This document shows, piece by piece, positions 1 to 10,800 of a DNA stretch of 21,100 bases. Under the pieces are notes generated by a model. That model saw only the letters and a program-made list of their open reading frames with translations. It did no database searches and was not told the origin of the DNA. Origin of the DNA: Pelargonium cotyledonis (lineage: Eukaryota > Streptophyta > Magnoliopsida > Geraniales > Geraniaceae); contig JAYMTA010001219.1 in NCBI GenBank assembly GCA_036897625.1, positions 1 through 21,100 of the forward strand, in the 5' to 3' direction. The translations under genes were made by a program, and so were the position numbers. How positions within the stretch are numbered: position 1 is the stretch's first letter; each line of letters opens with the position of its first letter.

Positions 1-904
1 CAGACATCTTGGAAGTTTGAGAGAGTTTTGTTGAGGTTTTGGTTGTTTATGGAGCTGAAGGGTTAAGGATTGGAAGCAATTTCTTCATCTAATCTCCATT
101 TTCAAGTGTAACTTCTTCTACTCTTTCTTTTAACTTTGGAATGTTGGAATTTTAAGTTGTATTTGAATGTTTGATGACAATGAATGGACCATTTGATGAT
201 TTGTTTGTTGTTATTGATTTTTTGAATATGAGCTAAGCTTTCTATAATGTGGATGCTTTGAATGTTAGCCTAGGGTTTAGTGTTTAAGCATGGATTGTAT
301 CTAATTTTAGTGAATGATTGTTTTTTGAAGTTTTGCTTAATGTTTGGGAGTTGATTTGGCCAATTAGCTCACTTGATTTCATTGGTTTTGTGCACCTTAG
401 ATATTTGGGCCGAAACCTTAGATGTAACTTTGAAAACTAGTCAAGTTGCTTGTATTCTTGGACGCTTGCAATTGGCTTTTGATTCACAAATTATGTTGTA
501 AATGCTAGTTAGGTGTTAGAGGTTGTACTGACTTAAGCTTCTTTTATTTAACTAAGTTTCAAGGAGGGTTTGAAAAAAGAAAATTGATTATTTTATAGTT
601 GAATTAGCATTCATCACTAAAATTGTGCAATCCATCTTATACTACTAACCCTAGGCTAGTCTCAAGTATCCACACGCTCCATCTCATATCAAGAAGAATT
701 TGTTAAATCTAAGTTGTTGCTATTCATTTTGCACATTTAATTTTACTAGTTACACAAACTTTCACTTAATGATTTCTTATTACATTTTATTTAAATTATC
801 TTTAGAGTTATTGCAATGAATGTCTATTTAGCTTATATTTTGTAGTTCTTAAGGTTCGACAACTCGAAACACCTTGTGCTTACTTTATTATTCGGCGTTA
901 TTTT
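1..904. repeat. AT/T-rich non-coding DNA, possible LTR-retrotransposon relic
   Basis: No gene is supported here: all frames are broken by frequent stops. The stretch around 650-905 has the look of plant gypsy-type LTR or untranslated-leader sequence, with a run of the form 'ggttcgacaactcgaa', then 'cttgtgcttac' and 'ttttggtacacttgcc'. No complete LTR pair, primer-binding site or gag/pol reading frame lies in the window. The assignment rests on resemblance only and is weak. The element, if real, may continue beyond the left edge. Confidence 0.3.
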
Positions 905-1318
905 GGTACACTTGCCAAACACGTGTCAGCACGACCGGACGCCGATCGTGGCAAGAGGGAGGTCATGGTGGCGAGGGGCTTGCTCGTCGGCCAGATCTGG
1001 AATTCCTCCTACCAGATCTGGGTCACGGCAAGCATCAGGCAATGGCGAGGTGAAGGTCTGGAGATGTTTCCGGCTTGGCGAGGTGACGTTCCGGCGATGG
1101 CGAGGTGGCTGTGAGAGTTCTCGCCGGAGGACGTGGATGAGTTCGTCGAGGTGGTGATGGCGAGGTTTCGTTTCTTCACCGCTACTGGATGTTTTCGCCG
1201 GAAGTGGAGGAGTTCGTCGACCAATGAAGGTCCGTCGCCGGGAAACATGGAGGTCGCCGGCGGAAGTGGAAGTGGAAGTGGAATTGAAACAGAGATGAAA
1301 CATGAGAGAGAGGAGTAA
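905..1318. repeat. GC-rich block with degenerate 'ggcgaggt' repeats
   Basis: The block is sharply more GC-rich than its AT-rich surroundings. It contains at least four loose copies of a 'tggcgaggt' motif (about 1042, 1075, 1097, 1159) and ends in a short GGAAGT tandem at 1262-1282. Open frames of 60-125 codons exist on both strands, but they overlap each other in several frames. Their translations are low-complexity, rich in Arg, Gly, Ser and Pro, and match no family I recognise. The openness is best explained by GC content. It could be a captured gene fragment inside a transposon or a degenerate minisatellite. Confidence 0.4.
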
Positions 1319-1680
1319 ATTGAATAAAATTAAAAGTTAAAAGGGTAATAATGTAAAGTTACATTATTAAATAAGAAAATAATAATATTGATACCCAATC
1401 AGCCGTTGACACTTGTCACTGAAATATATTTTTAATTTTGTTAGTTATAAATGTAACGTAAGCTCATATATAATTGCCACATAGGAAAAAATAAATTAAA
1501 AAATTAAATTAAAATTCACATCATCGCATTTAACGAATTTCGTCACTCCATTTAACGGATTGTCCTTACGTTAAACAATTTTGCCCAACTTTGGACTAAA
1601 CCCGTACACTATTATCAACTTTGGATTAAATCTAAACACTTGATAGTTCAGGGACTAAACTCAAACTTTTTGGATAATAA
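1319..1680. mobile_element. Probable transposon end or dispersed repeat, non-coding
   Basis: AT-rich sequence containing the phrases 'actttggactaaacccg', 'actttggattaaat' and 'gttcagggactaaac'. These are characteristic of dispersed non-coding plant repeats (MULE-like or Helitron-like ends). Two related sub-blocks, each of the form 'caactttgga-taaa-c', repeat about 40 bp apart near 1588 and 1617. I see no partner inverted repeat in the window, so the family and true borders are unresolved. Confidence 0.3.
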
Positions 1681-2195
1681 GAGGAACCATATTCCTTTGT
1701 AGGGTGCATGTGGTTCTGGGTATTTGCACGCCCAAGCTCTCGGGTAGTAGGGCATCCCCCATCTGTCATGTGGTGGGGTAGCCATATTCTAAATTAGGAT
1801 TTGATTTGGACAATTGGTGCATATTGCTTGAGAACGGGAGCCGATCTTCAGCAACATACACGACCATAGATTGACCATGATATTAGAATGACCTACTGTA
1901 TAGAAATAAACATGCATGTCAAACTCTGATGTCAACCATAAAACATTGTAGTCTAGTGTCTTATAAAAGTAGAACGATTTATCGCTAAAGTAAAAACAAA
2001 TTCATCTGAAATCGACTCATATCATATATTCTTCAACCATATTAGGTTTTTTCCTTGGAACCAAAACAAATTTCAACCATGCCAAAAGCATGGATAAAAT
2101 GAAACATGAAATCATCATATAAGCTACAAGTGCCTTTCACCTAAATCTGCTACCGAACCTCACGGGGAGCACCAGCTCCCCAAAACATCTCTTTA
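1681..2195. other. Intergenic sequence, nothing recognised
   Basis: No open frame of note, no RNA gene, and no clear repeat borders were found. A slightly GC-richer patch at about 1690-1790 is unexplained. Confidence 0.5.
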
Positions 2196-2355
2196 TTTTT
2201 TTATAAAAAAAACACTAGTTGAACTACACAATAGAGGGTAGCTCTCCCCTTTAAACCCCACCCCACCTCACCCGACGCAATGGGATTTGAATCCACGACC
2301 TCCTACATGAAGATGTATGTTCTTAACCATTACGCCATCTCCAAGGGGACAAAGC
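2196..2355 (-). mobile_element. tRNA-derived SINE, minus orientation
   Basis: Read on the minus strand, the element begins with a tRNA-like head. It has an A-box-like 'tggcgtaatgg' (2328-2338 complement) and a B-box-like 'ggattcaaatccc' (2282-2294 complement) at tRNA-like spacing. An unrelated body follows, ending in a T-rich/A-rich tail near 2196-2210. Near-identical direct repeats flank it: 'aaaacatctcttta' at 2182-2195 and 'caaacatctttaaa' at 2356-2369, as expected for target-primed insertion. The acceptor stem is not conserved, so this is not a functional tRNA gene. The family name is not assigned. Confidence 0.72.
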
Positions 2356-2369
2356 CAAACATCTTTAAA

Positions 2370-2789
2370 TTCTGGAGGATAATAGAGAACCATTCGACAT
2401 AATAATGACCTCAGCATACTATTTTAAATAGTCATTAAACCCAGAAAACTTCAGAAATAATTTTGAATTAACTTGAAATAAAGTTGAAACAAAAAATACT
2501 GAACAACAAAACAAATTCAGAACCAAATATAATGGAACAATCAACACAAGACAGGAGAAACATACCGACCCCAAAATGAACGAGTTTAACGATTCCTGAG
2601 AAAACAAGTGGATGCTTTACATATGTACTCCATTACCAGAAAAATATACAGAGATCCTTGTTAACAACTAGTCACTCAAATTTTGCGGGAAAAACACCAC
2701 CAAAGCCGCCTGTACTACGTATACTACACATGGTCCCTGTAACTCTGTGTATTAGACAAGTTTAACATCACTGCTGTACCCCAAGGCCT
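2370..2789 (-). other. 3' UTR and downstream flank of the Ca2+-ATPase gene
   Basis: Sequence immediately after the pump stop codon, on the minus strand. It is AT-rich without coding potential. I could not fix a polyadenylation site, because no canonical AATAAA lies in the first few hundred bases of the minus strand; only AT-rich variants are present. A 62-codon open frame at 2419-2607 is low-complexity and not supported as a gene. Confidence 0.45.
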
Positions 2790-4877
2790 TCACTGACTAC
2801 CTGAAAGATCAATAATATAAAAATTAAACAAACACTAAACATGTATCACAATTAGCAACGGACTCCATAAACACAACTTTTCCTTACCTGAAGACCTTCG
2901 CCGATGGTGTCCTTTGGTGAAAAACTTTTGAACTGGAGTTTCTGGAACTGGTATTAGTTTCCCCAAAGCAGCAAGGGGCCATCTGATTGGAGAGAAAAAG
3001 AAAATCAGATACTTGTGAGAAACAAGAAAGATAAAATTTCAACTTCATTTAGAAACACATAACAAATACAACAAACGCCAAACCAACTCACCCGATGAAA
3101 CCAATAACAACAGATACAAGCCATTGCCACCAATTAAGCCTGGTTGTGTTGGTAAATTTCCCCAGAAACATGACGATAATGACCTAATACAGCAGGTAAA
3201 GATTTAAGACCATATATATATATATAACACACACCAACACTAATAACACCAAAAACAAAGCAAACCACGTCCTCCTACCTGGAGCACAAGAGTGATTCCC
3301 ACAATCCCCATAAAGAGACGATTTTTGGTTATCCCTTTGAATACATTGAATTCATCCGGCTTCCGAGCATTAAATTCATTGAAAATCTGCAGTTAGAAGA
3401 ATTAGTAATTTTCTTAGGCAGATTTAATATATACTGGAATTACATACGAAACATATTTTTAAAAAGGCCACCATCATCCCACCACCCTGATGTTTTTTTA
3501 CTATTTATGTAACAATTAACATTACTAACGGATCACAAATCAGAAAACATAATAAAGAAGGTTTTAAATAAGCAACAGCCTATCTCCACAAAGGAACCGC
3601 TCCTAGTAACTATTTCCAGAATCCCCTTACTAAATTATACTAAACAAATCCTACATCTGACCTGCAAACCAGTCACTGCAATTGCCTAAAGGTTACCGAG
3701 TATTTGAGTCTTAGTGTATAAATTAATTAACAGCAGATTACATAAACCAGAACAATGAAAGTCATACATAAAATATATCAACAAAACTAATAATATATTC
3801 ATATGGTTTTAATTGAGGCAGTGGACTTACTTGGCAGAGAACAAAAGCATTGAATATCAGCGTATTCTTCACTAGATTAGCATGGTCACTTCTTTCTTTC
3901 TCCAAATGAAGTATTTTCTTACCATCGAAGTGGAGGACAAGGAGCACAGTAACTTGATACAGAGCCTAACAATTAAAATACACGATCATCAAAGCACATC
4001 ATTTATTTCAATAGAGATCCACCATACAAGACAACGCCACCAACATATCGAGGAACTGTTACATACCTGTATTAACAAGTTTCTCCACATGATATTTGTG
4101 ATGAGGGGTTCCCTGGAAAAAAACACAACATTGCATATTATAGTGATTAGTATGATGTGCATTTTAAGAAAGCTCTAATCAAACCACAGAAAAAACATTT
4201 AGTTCAAATCAACCCCAGAAGGCCAGAACTGTTAACTAAGTTAGAATTAGGTATCGAGAAGAAGAAGAAAAAGAAGAAAAAAATCAGAACCCTAGCTTTT
4301 TATAAAAGAGAAAAACCTACACGCTAACCTGAACAGGTCCAAATCCTGACGCATAAATGTCTAAAATGCTATCCTTAAATTATTGATACTTACAAATAAA
4401 ATTACTGTACTCATTTTATGAAATAAGATCTGTCCCACATTATATTATCAACATCCCTGATTCAAAAGACTAAACTATCCTTCTATCTATGCCAGCTTGG
4501 TATAAAGCTAAAATCAATCAAATTCCATATAGTTCCCAATGTAAAAATTGCTCACCTACGACCAACTGGAGCCCTGTGCATCAGGTGATCTGTTGGTGGT
4601 TCAGTAGCTAGTGCAAGTGCTCCAAGAGTATCCATGATAAGATTAACCCACAGAAGCTGTGCAAAGATCAAGTAAATTAGGAAGGCATTGCAGCCACCAA
4701 CATGTGCATGCACCATCAACACACACACAAAACACCAACCTGCACTGCATTAAGAGGAACATCTCCAGAGGAAATTGCAGCCACAACATTGATTATTAGA
4801 GCGGCAACATTGACTGTAAGCTGAAACTGGATAAATTTCTGAATATTTGCGTACACAGACCGTCCCCAGCGAACAAC
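2790..4877 (-). other. Exons 27-34: membrane segments 5-10 and C-terminus
   Basis: Residues 838-1078. Exon 27 carries [20 protein letters not shown] (helix 5). Exon 28 carries [20 protein letters not shown], in which Asn888 and Asp892 of helix 6 are ion-site positions. Exons 29-32 supply helices 7-10, including [14 protein letters not shown] and [12 protein letters not shown]. Exon 33 reads [21 protein letters not shown] and then a short Arg-rich tail. The last exon contributes only the end of Gly, then Ser-Gln-stop. No C-terminal calmodulin domain is present, as expected for a plant pump. Confidence 0.92.
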
Positions 4878-7800
4878 CTACAACCAAAAGAAAAAGAAAA
4901 CCACGTATAAAAAATCAAATTGAAGGCTGAAAATTATTTATAAGATCATCAGAATATCACTTCCTTGACTACTTACATATATAAAATAGACAATTAAATA
5001 TTTAGTTATTTGTTTTTTTTTTTCATGTACAACACAAACTACATTCCACTAGTGTCATTTATTTTTCATCTATAACAAGCTTGACTACAGTTCAATTAGT
5101 GTCAGCCTAAGAAACATTATTTTCAGAGTAAGAAAAACAATACAGGAAAGCATAAAAATATTTAGTCCAAGAGGGAATAATAGTTCCAAATCTACATTTA
5201 AAGTAACTAACCTTTACAACTGAAGCAAAATTATCATCCAAAATAATGATATCTGAGCTTTCTTTAGCAACTTCTGTCCCTGCAATACCCATTGCAAGAC
5301 CAATATCTGCCTAAACTCCAGAATAGTAGAGTTAGAAAATTTCAAGAAGATTGAATTTCTAAAGCGGATGACATGAAACTAGGTACCAAACAGTGAGAAA
5401 TGATCTGGTACCAACCAATAGGAGAACCACAAGATAACAAAACCAATCACATTTCAAATTGCATTTATGTGAACCACTCACACCCATCCAATAATCTTAT
5501 ATGTGGAATACATATACGTACTTCATTTTATAAAAATAAGAGCAGCAAAACAAAGAAGGAAAAAGAGGAAAAGAATCAAACCTCATGCAGTGCAGGAGCA
5601 TCATTGGTTCCATCTCCAGTGACAGCAACAACATGACCCCTCCTTCTCAGTGCTTGCACAAGCAGAAGTTTGTCGTTAGGGGATGACCTTCCCATGACCT
5701 ATACATCCACAAGGACGCTTAAATAGTCAATTCATCAATCATTTTCAACAGTAAGATATACAAGAGAATCAAACATGTAGATACTCGAATAATACCGATA
5801 TCTTCTCTGCAGCATCTTCTCGTTCAGCATCTGATAGCGCACGAAATGCTTTCCCTTCCATGAGATATGGCGCAGTCGCCTCTTCACTCGAAGTCAGTAT
5901 TCCACATTCCAACGCAATAGCCTTAGCAGTTTGAAGATTGTCACCAGTAACCATTCGCACCTACATGCCAACAAGGTTAAAAGCCTCATTCCAAGGTGTG
6001 CATGCAAAAATCATAGTGGCTGGACCATGGAATTCCGAAGACAAAAGAATTGTTTCCACATCTACTTTGAGACCCTCACAAATTTTCTTTACATGTTCTT
6101 TTTCAAAAAAGGTTGATATCCGAAGATTCTCAAGCTCAACAAACATTTTCTGTTGCAGTTGAATGAAAATGAAAGTTATCTACAGAAATGGCTATCTCTA
6201 AGCATGATATTGTTAGAAAGGGGAAAACATTTTACCCATCCCTTATTTACTAGATTTAGCAAATGATTATTATATCAGGCAAATCACAATGAAATAGCAA
6301 ATAAAACCAAGTTACGTGATAAAACATAGAAACTGCAAATTGGAGTACATATGCTGCAAATTTTAAAGCTTGGATGTTCCGATCGATAGCTAACAACCCA
6401 TGCATATGAGAACTGTACATTAACAGTAGCTACTTCCCAACATGACATATATCATTGACTTCATGAAAAAAATTACATTAACACCAGCATTCTGACATAG
6501 TTGCACCGCATCTTTCACGCCAGGCCGACAAGGATCCTGTATGAATTGTAAATATAAATAAAAATGTTCTCTCATAAATGTTAATGGAACAAACAACAAT
6601 ACAATATGACTGATTATTGTCTATACTAAGAATGAACCTCCAGAAAAAACAAAAAGAAAAAGAAAAGAAAGTACTATGGGGGAAATATCCACACAACAAG
6701 CTGCATGTACTATATTTTGTTCACAAGTACAACTCTGGGGATAAGGGGTTTATAACTCAGTTCATTTTAAACCTTCTTGTTATGATTACAATTTGCATCC
6801 ACCAGTAAGCTCTATGGAAAAATAAAATAAAATAAAAAAATCTGCTGCATAATGATTTTAATGAATAAAAAAACAAACTAAACATGTCTAGAAAGTAGAA
6901 ACACAAGAGCCCAGAGGCACTCAGAACCACTAGTAGTATGAACATTTGAAAAGCATGATATGTCTGGTTTTCCCCAAACAACTAATAGAACTCTAAAAAT
7001 CTTAACAATTGATCCATGATGTATACCTTTATACCAACAATACCCAGCAAAATGAGATCGTCCTCGGGCAGTACCCACTGAGATAGTTCTGTTTCATCAG
7101 TTGGAACTTTTTCCATCTCATATGGTCTGTAAGCAATGGCTACACAACGCAAACTGCTAACAGCCATATCCTCAATAGAATTTTTGAAATACGCCATCTG
7201 CACAATATGAATTAACATTTTTTATGGAAATTCTGAAAAACAAGACACATAACTGTTTGAAACGGTACTTATGATGTACTAGTTAAAATGTGTCGAACAA
7301 ATTTCATACATTGTGCTGAAAGAACTCCTACGGCTACAGTAAATGAAACTTTTGTTCTTATTTTTCATGATTTCAAAAATTAACAGGAATCTCATAAGAA
7401 TATAAAAAATATAAATAGTTACTTACGGGTATCATTTCAGATTAAAGAAATTAATCAATAAGAATGCAAAAATTTATCAAACCTTATTTTCATCCATTGC
7501 TACCACTTCATCATTTGAATCAATATAACTTGTGCATGAAGATAGGACTATTTCAGCAGCGCCTTTCCAATGTATATGAACTTGTGAATCCGACTGTTGA
7601 CATGATCAGAAGATCAATATAAGTATCAGTAGCAAAATCAAAAGTACAAAATCATGTATTATATGTGAATGCATTTGTGAATGTTCAAGTATTAAGTTAG
7701 TATCAGGCCTTCAACTATCAAATTAAGCTTTTAGTTAAGTAGGTCCTCTACATAGTCTTAGAGCCTTCTAGACCTAGAGATCATAAGTTCGAGTCAAGCC

Positions 7801-10800
7801 ACCACTCTGCTTAGAAACAGTTAAAATTCTAACATAAGCCAAGAAAAAAAACCGTGCATGGACCACATGCAAAGCGATAATAGGCTTGCATGTGAGAAGC
7901 GTGTTAAGAGTATAAAGTTAATATCGGACCTTCAACTGTCGATTTAAGCTTACAATTGAGTTGGTCCTTTACACTCAAATTAACTATATACTCTAAGACA
8001 CCCCCTCACATTCAAGCTCACCTTCTTCTGGAATTTTAATAATAACAAATTAAATAAAAATAGGGTGGAAATAAGTTTCAACATTTACAAAATGTTCCAC
8101 AGAAGTAGTTTTAGCAATATTAAATTTTGCAAGAAGAGTGCGACTAGCAGATTAGAATGCACGACAGTTCAATAAGAATTATTGCATACACCTAGGCTAT
8201 GTTTGGTGCGTGGGAATGGAATGGAATGCACATTCCGGCAATTTCATTCATTTATCATGTTTGGTAGAAGTAGAAAGAGCTGAAAAGCCCATTACCTAAA
8301 GAGAGCCCATTCCAGCTTTTTTCATTCAAAACCATTTCAGCTTATGCTGGAATGAAATTTAAAACGTAAATTTACTAAAATACCATTGTCTCTAATTAGA
8401 CTTTTCACTTTATAATTATAATTTTTTATTTATTAAATGATATAAAATGTAAATATAAACTGTACAATAATATTGTAAAAGTGAACACCAATAAACTAGT
8501 CGATAAAATAATTTATTAGATTTGAATAACATTACAAAATTCACATTTAAAATTCAACAATACTAAATACGAGTTTTAAAAAGTAGCATTCTTTTTTTTC
8601 GAAACATTAAAAAGTAGCATTATTAAATTATGTTGAACATCAATAAACTAGTCGACAAAATAATTTATTAAATTTGAATAACATTACGAAATTCACTTAT
8701 AAAATTAAACAATACTAAATACGAGTTTTAAAAAGTAACATTATTTTTTTTCGAAACATTAAAAAGTAGCATTATTAAATTATGTTCAATACTATATACA
8801 TATACATGTATATATTTCAAAGAAATATATGATAATTATGTTGAAATTATTAATCGTAAGAAGAAAAAAAAATGAAACACATTTTCATTGAGAATATCAA
8901 GAATGAGAACTGAATCTGGATTAATACCACGTCACATGGATTGACCATTTCGGCTAGAAAAGCATTCTGACAGGAATGCTCATTCCATCCCATTCCAATA
9001 GTGCGTACCTAACGTAGCCTTAGGGGCTAGGCCAATAGTTTGATATACAGTTAAACCAAAGGAAGTATAAACTATACACACAACCCCATATTAATAAACA
9101 AAAAGATATAAAACACATACTATCCAAAAGGGAAGAGAGGGACTCAAGACAATAATGGGTCTGTCAAGTATTTTTTTTTTTAATATTTCAAGGGACAGAT
9201 CCAGTCTAATGTAATTGTTCCATGAATTTATCTGTGACAGGCATCTGTGACAGTAAAGTTAATATCTATATGCAATAACATTACCAGCTGTAGAGCCACG
9301 CCACCTCGTTTTTTCTCTGAGTTGAAGGGGAATACATGAATTATTGAAGACAGTGCTCTAACAGCATCGAAGTTCATTCCCAGCTGCTTTGAATGTAACC
9401 AAAAGTAAAAATTAGTACAAAACCAAATTTTAAAGGACTATCCAAAGAAATTTAACAAAAAAATAAACCTTCATCCCCCATTGAAGAATGGCTTTTTCTG
9501 TAGGTGATCCAGAAACCTCTACATTGCCACCACCCTACATAAGACCATCAAAAATGACAATAATATTCAATTTCATGCAAAATAATTACAACTAAATACA
9601 TATACATGACAATCCCTTAAACTGACCTCAGCGGTGAAAATACTGCCATTTGTATTTTGGGCAATGCCCTCAATAAGCAAAGAACATAGCCTAGGAGACA
9701 ACTGAGAATTGCTGTCTGGAGAACCAGTCTTCTTCCCACCAACATAAGCCTCAACCACATTCATCTGGAATGAAGTAAAACAGACAACAAAAGATAAACA
9801 AGGGAGTAAAACTAAAATCATCCTTTCATAATCATTAATATGAAAATCCACAATGTGCATCGAGAAGAAAACAGAATGATACAAACCTGATTCAAAGTTA
9901 AAGTTCCAGTTTTGTCACTGCAAATGGTAGTGGCAGATCCCATAGTTTCACAGGCAGAAAGCCTCCGCACCTGCAGTAGAGCTTAATTTAGACAAAAAGA
10001 AAGATATATATTTGGAACCTACACAAAACATTTATGATACAAAGGTTCCATTGTAGAGAGAATAGAATATTTAACATACATACCAATGCCTTATCTGCCA
10101 TCATTTTTCGCATTGAGTATGCAAGGCTGCAAAGAATTCAAACAAACAACCTTATTAAAACAATGGAATTGAAGTATAGCAAACATTCAGACTTTGTCCT
10201 GCTAAAAGTTATGGTTAATTTTGTTCCTACCCCTTGTAACCTTCCAAAGCTGACCTAACCAGTGCAGGAATCTACAACAGACTATAAAATATGAAAGCTA
10301 ATTTTCTTTGTCCCAGTTGGATGTCTCATCTCAAAAGATCAATACCAATCATATAATAACAAAAAAGAATCGTAATCACGTCCCAACGCAATGGTTTTCC
10401 CAATAGTTATCTCATAATTAAATCCTACTAATAATAGCGCCAACAATGCATCCAAAAGAACAAAAAAAAAAAGTAGAAGAGGCCTCCAGCTACAAGTTAA
10501 ATTATAAGACTTCTAGGTGACTTCAATTGCAGACAAGAACAAATATGAAAGAGAAATTTACAATGAACTTAAAACAAAATATTAGACATACGTTAGAGTA
10601 ACAGCCAAGGGCAGTCCTTCAGGCACAGCAACTACTACAATAGTGACCTGGAATATTATGTTGTCAGTGGAAAATATAATACCTACAGACATGTATTATA
10701 AAAAACATCAACTACTATCTAAGATTGCACATACTGCAATAGTCACTATTTTGATGGCTCCATCTACAGCATCCCCAATCTTCGTCTTGCCTGCAGTGAA

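Larger units (their letters stand above)
7682..7973 (+). mobile_element. TRIM-like mini LTR retrotransposon in intron 20
   Basis: Two direct repeats of about 71-72 bp, at 7682-7752 and 7902-7973, both start TGTT and end TACA and align along their length. The shared cores include 'ccttcaact' and 'ttaagctt'. Directly after the first repeat, TAGTCTTAGAGCC (7753-7765) matches 10 of 13 positions of TGGTATCAGAGCC, the initiator-methionine-tRNA primer site typical of plant LTR elements. A purine-rich 'tgtgagaagcg' precedes the second repeat as a degraded polypurine tract. There is no coding capacity, and the flanks GTGAA/CTCAA show no clean target duplication, so the copy is old. It is opposite in orientation to the host gene. 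Confidence 0.72.
6477..9970 (-). other. Exons 17-23: phosphorylation and nucleotide-binding domain
   Basis: Residues 468-710. Exon 17 encodes [27 protein letters not shown]; the Asp of DKTGT (residue 486) is the one phosphorylated from ATP. Exons 18-22 form the N domain with [35 protein letters not shown] and [11 protein letters not shown]. Exon 22 ends [15 protein letters not shown] and exon 23 encodes [11 protein letters not shown]. At the exon 23/24 junction the family's AGVKVRM reads AGVNVRM. The long intron 20 between exons 20 and 21 hosts two transposons. Confidence 0.93.

Noticed and set aside
876..1318. Overlapping open frames of 60-125 codons on both strands
   Set aside because: They overlap in several frames, give low-complexity translations and follow local GC content; no family match.
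2282..2340. tRNA gene on the minus strand
   Set aside because: Box A and B promoter-like motifs are present, but there is no matching acceptor stem and flanking target duplications place them inside a SINE.
9573..9884. Independent 103-codon gene
   Set aside because: Its middle is exon 18 of the Ca2+-ATPase; the ends are intron read-through.
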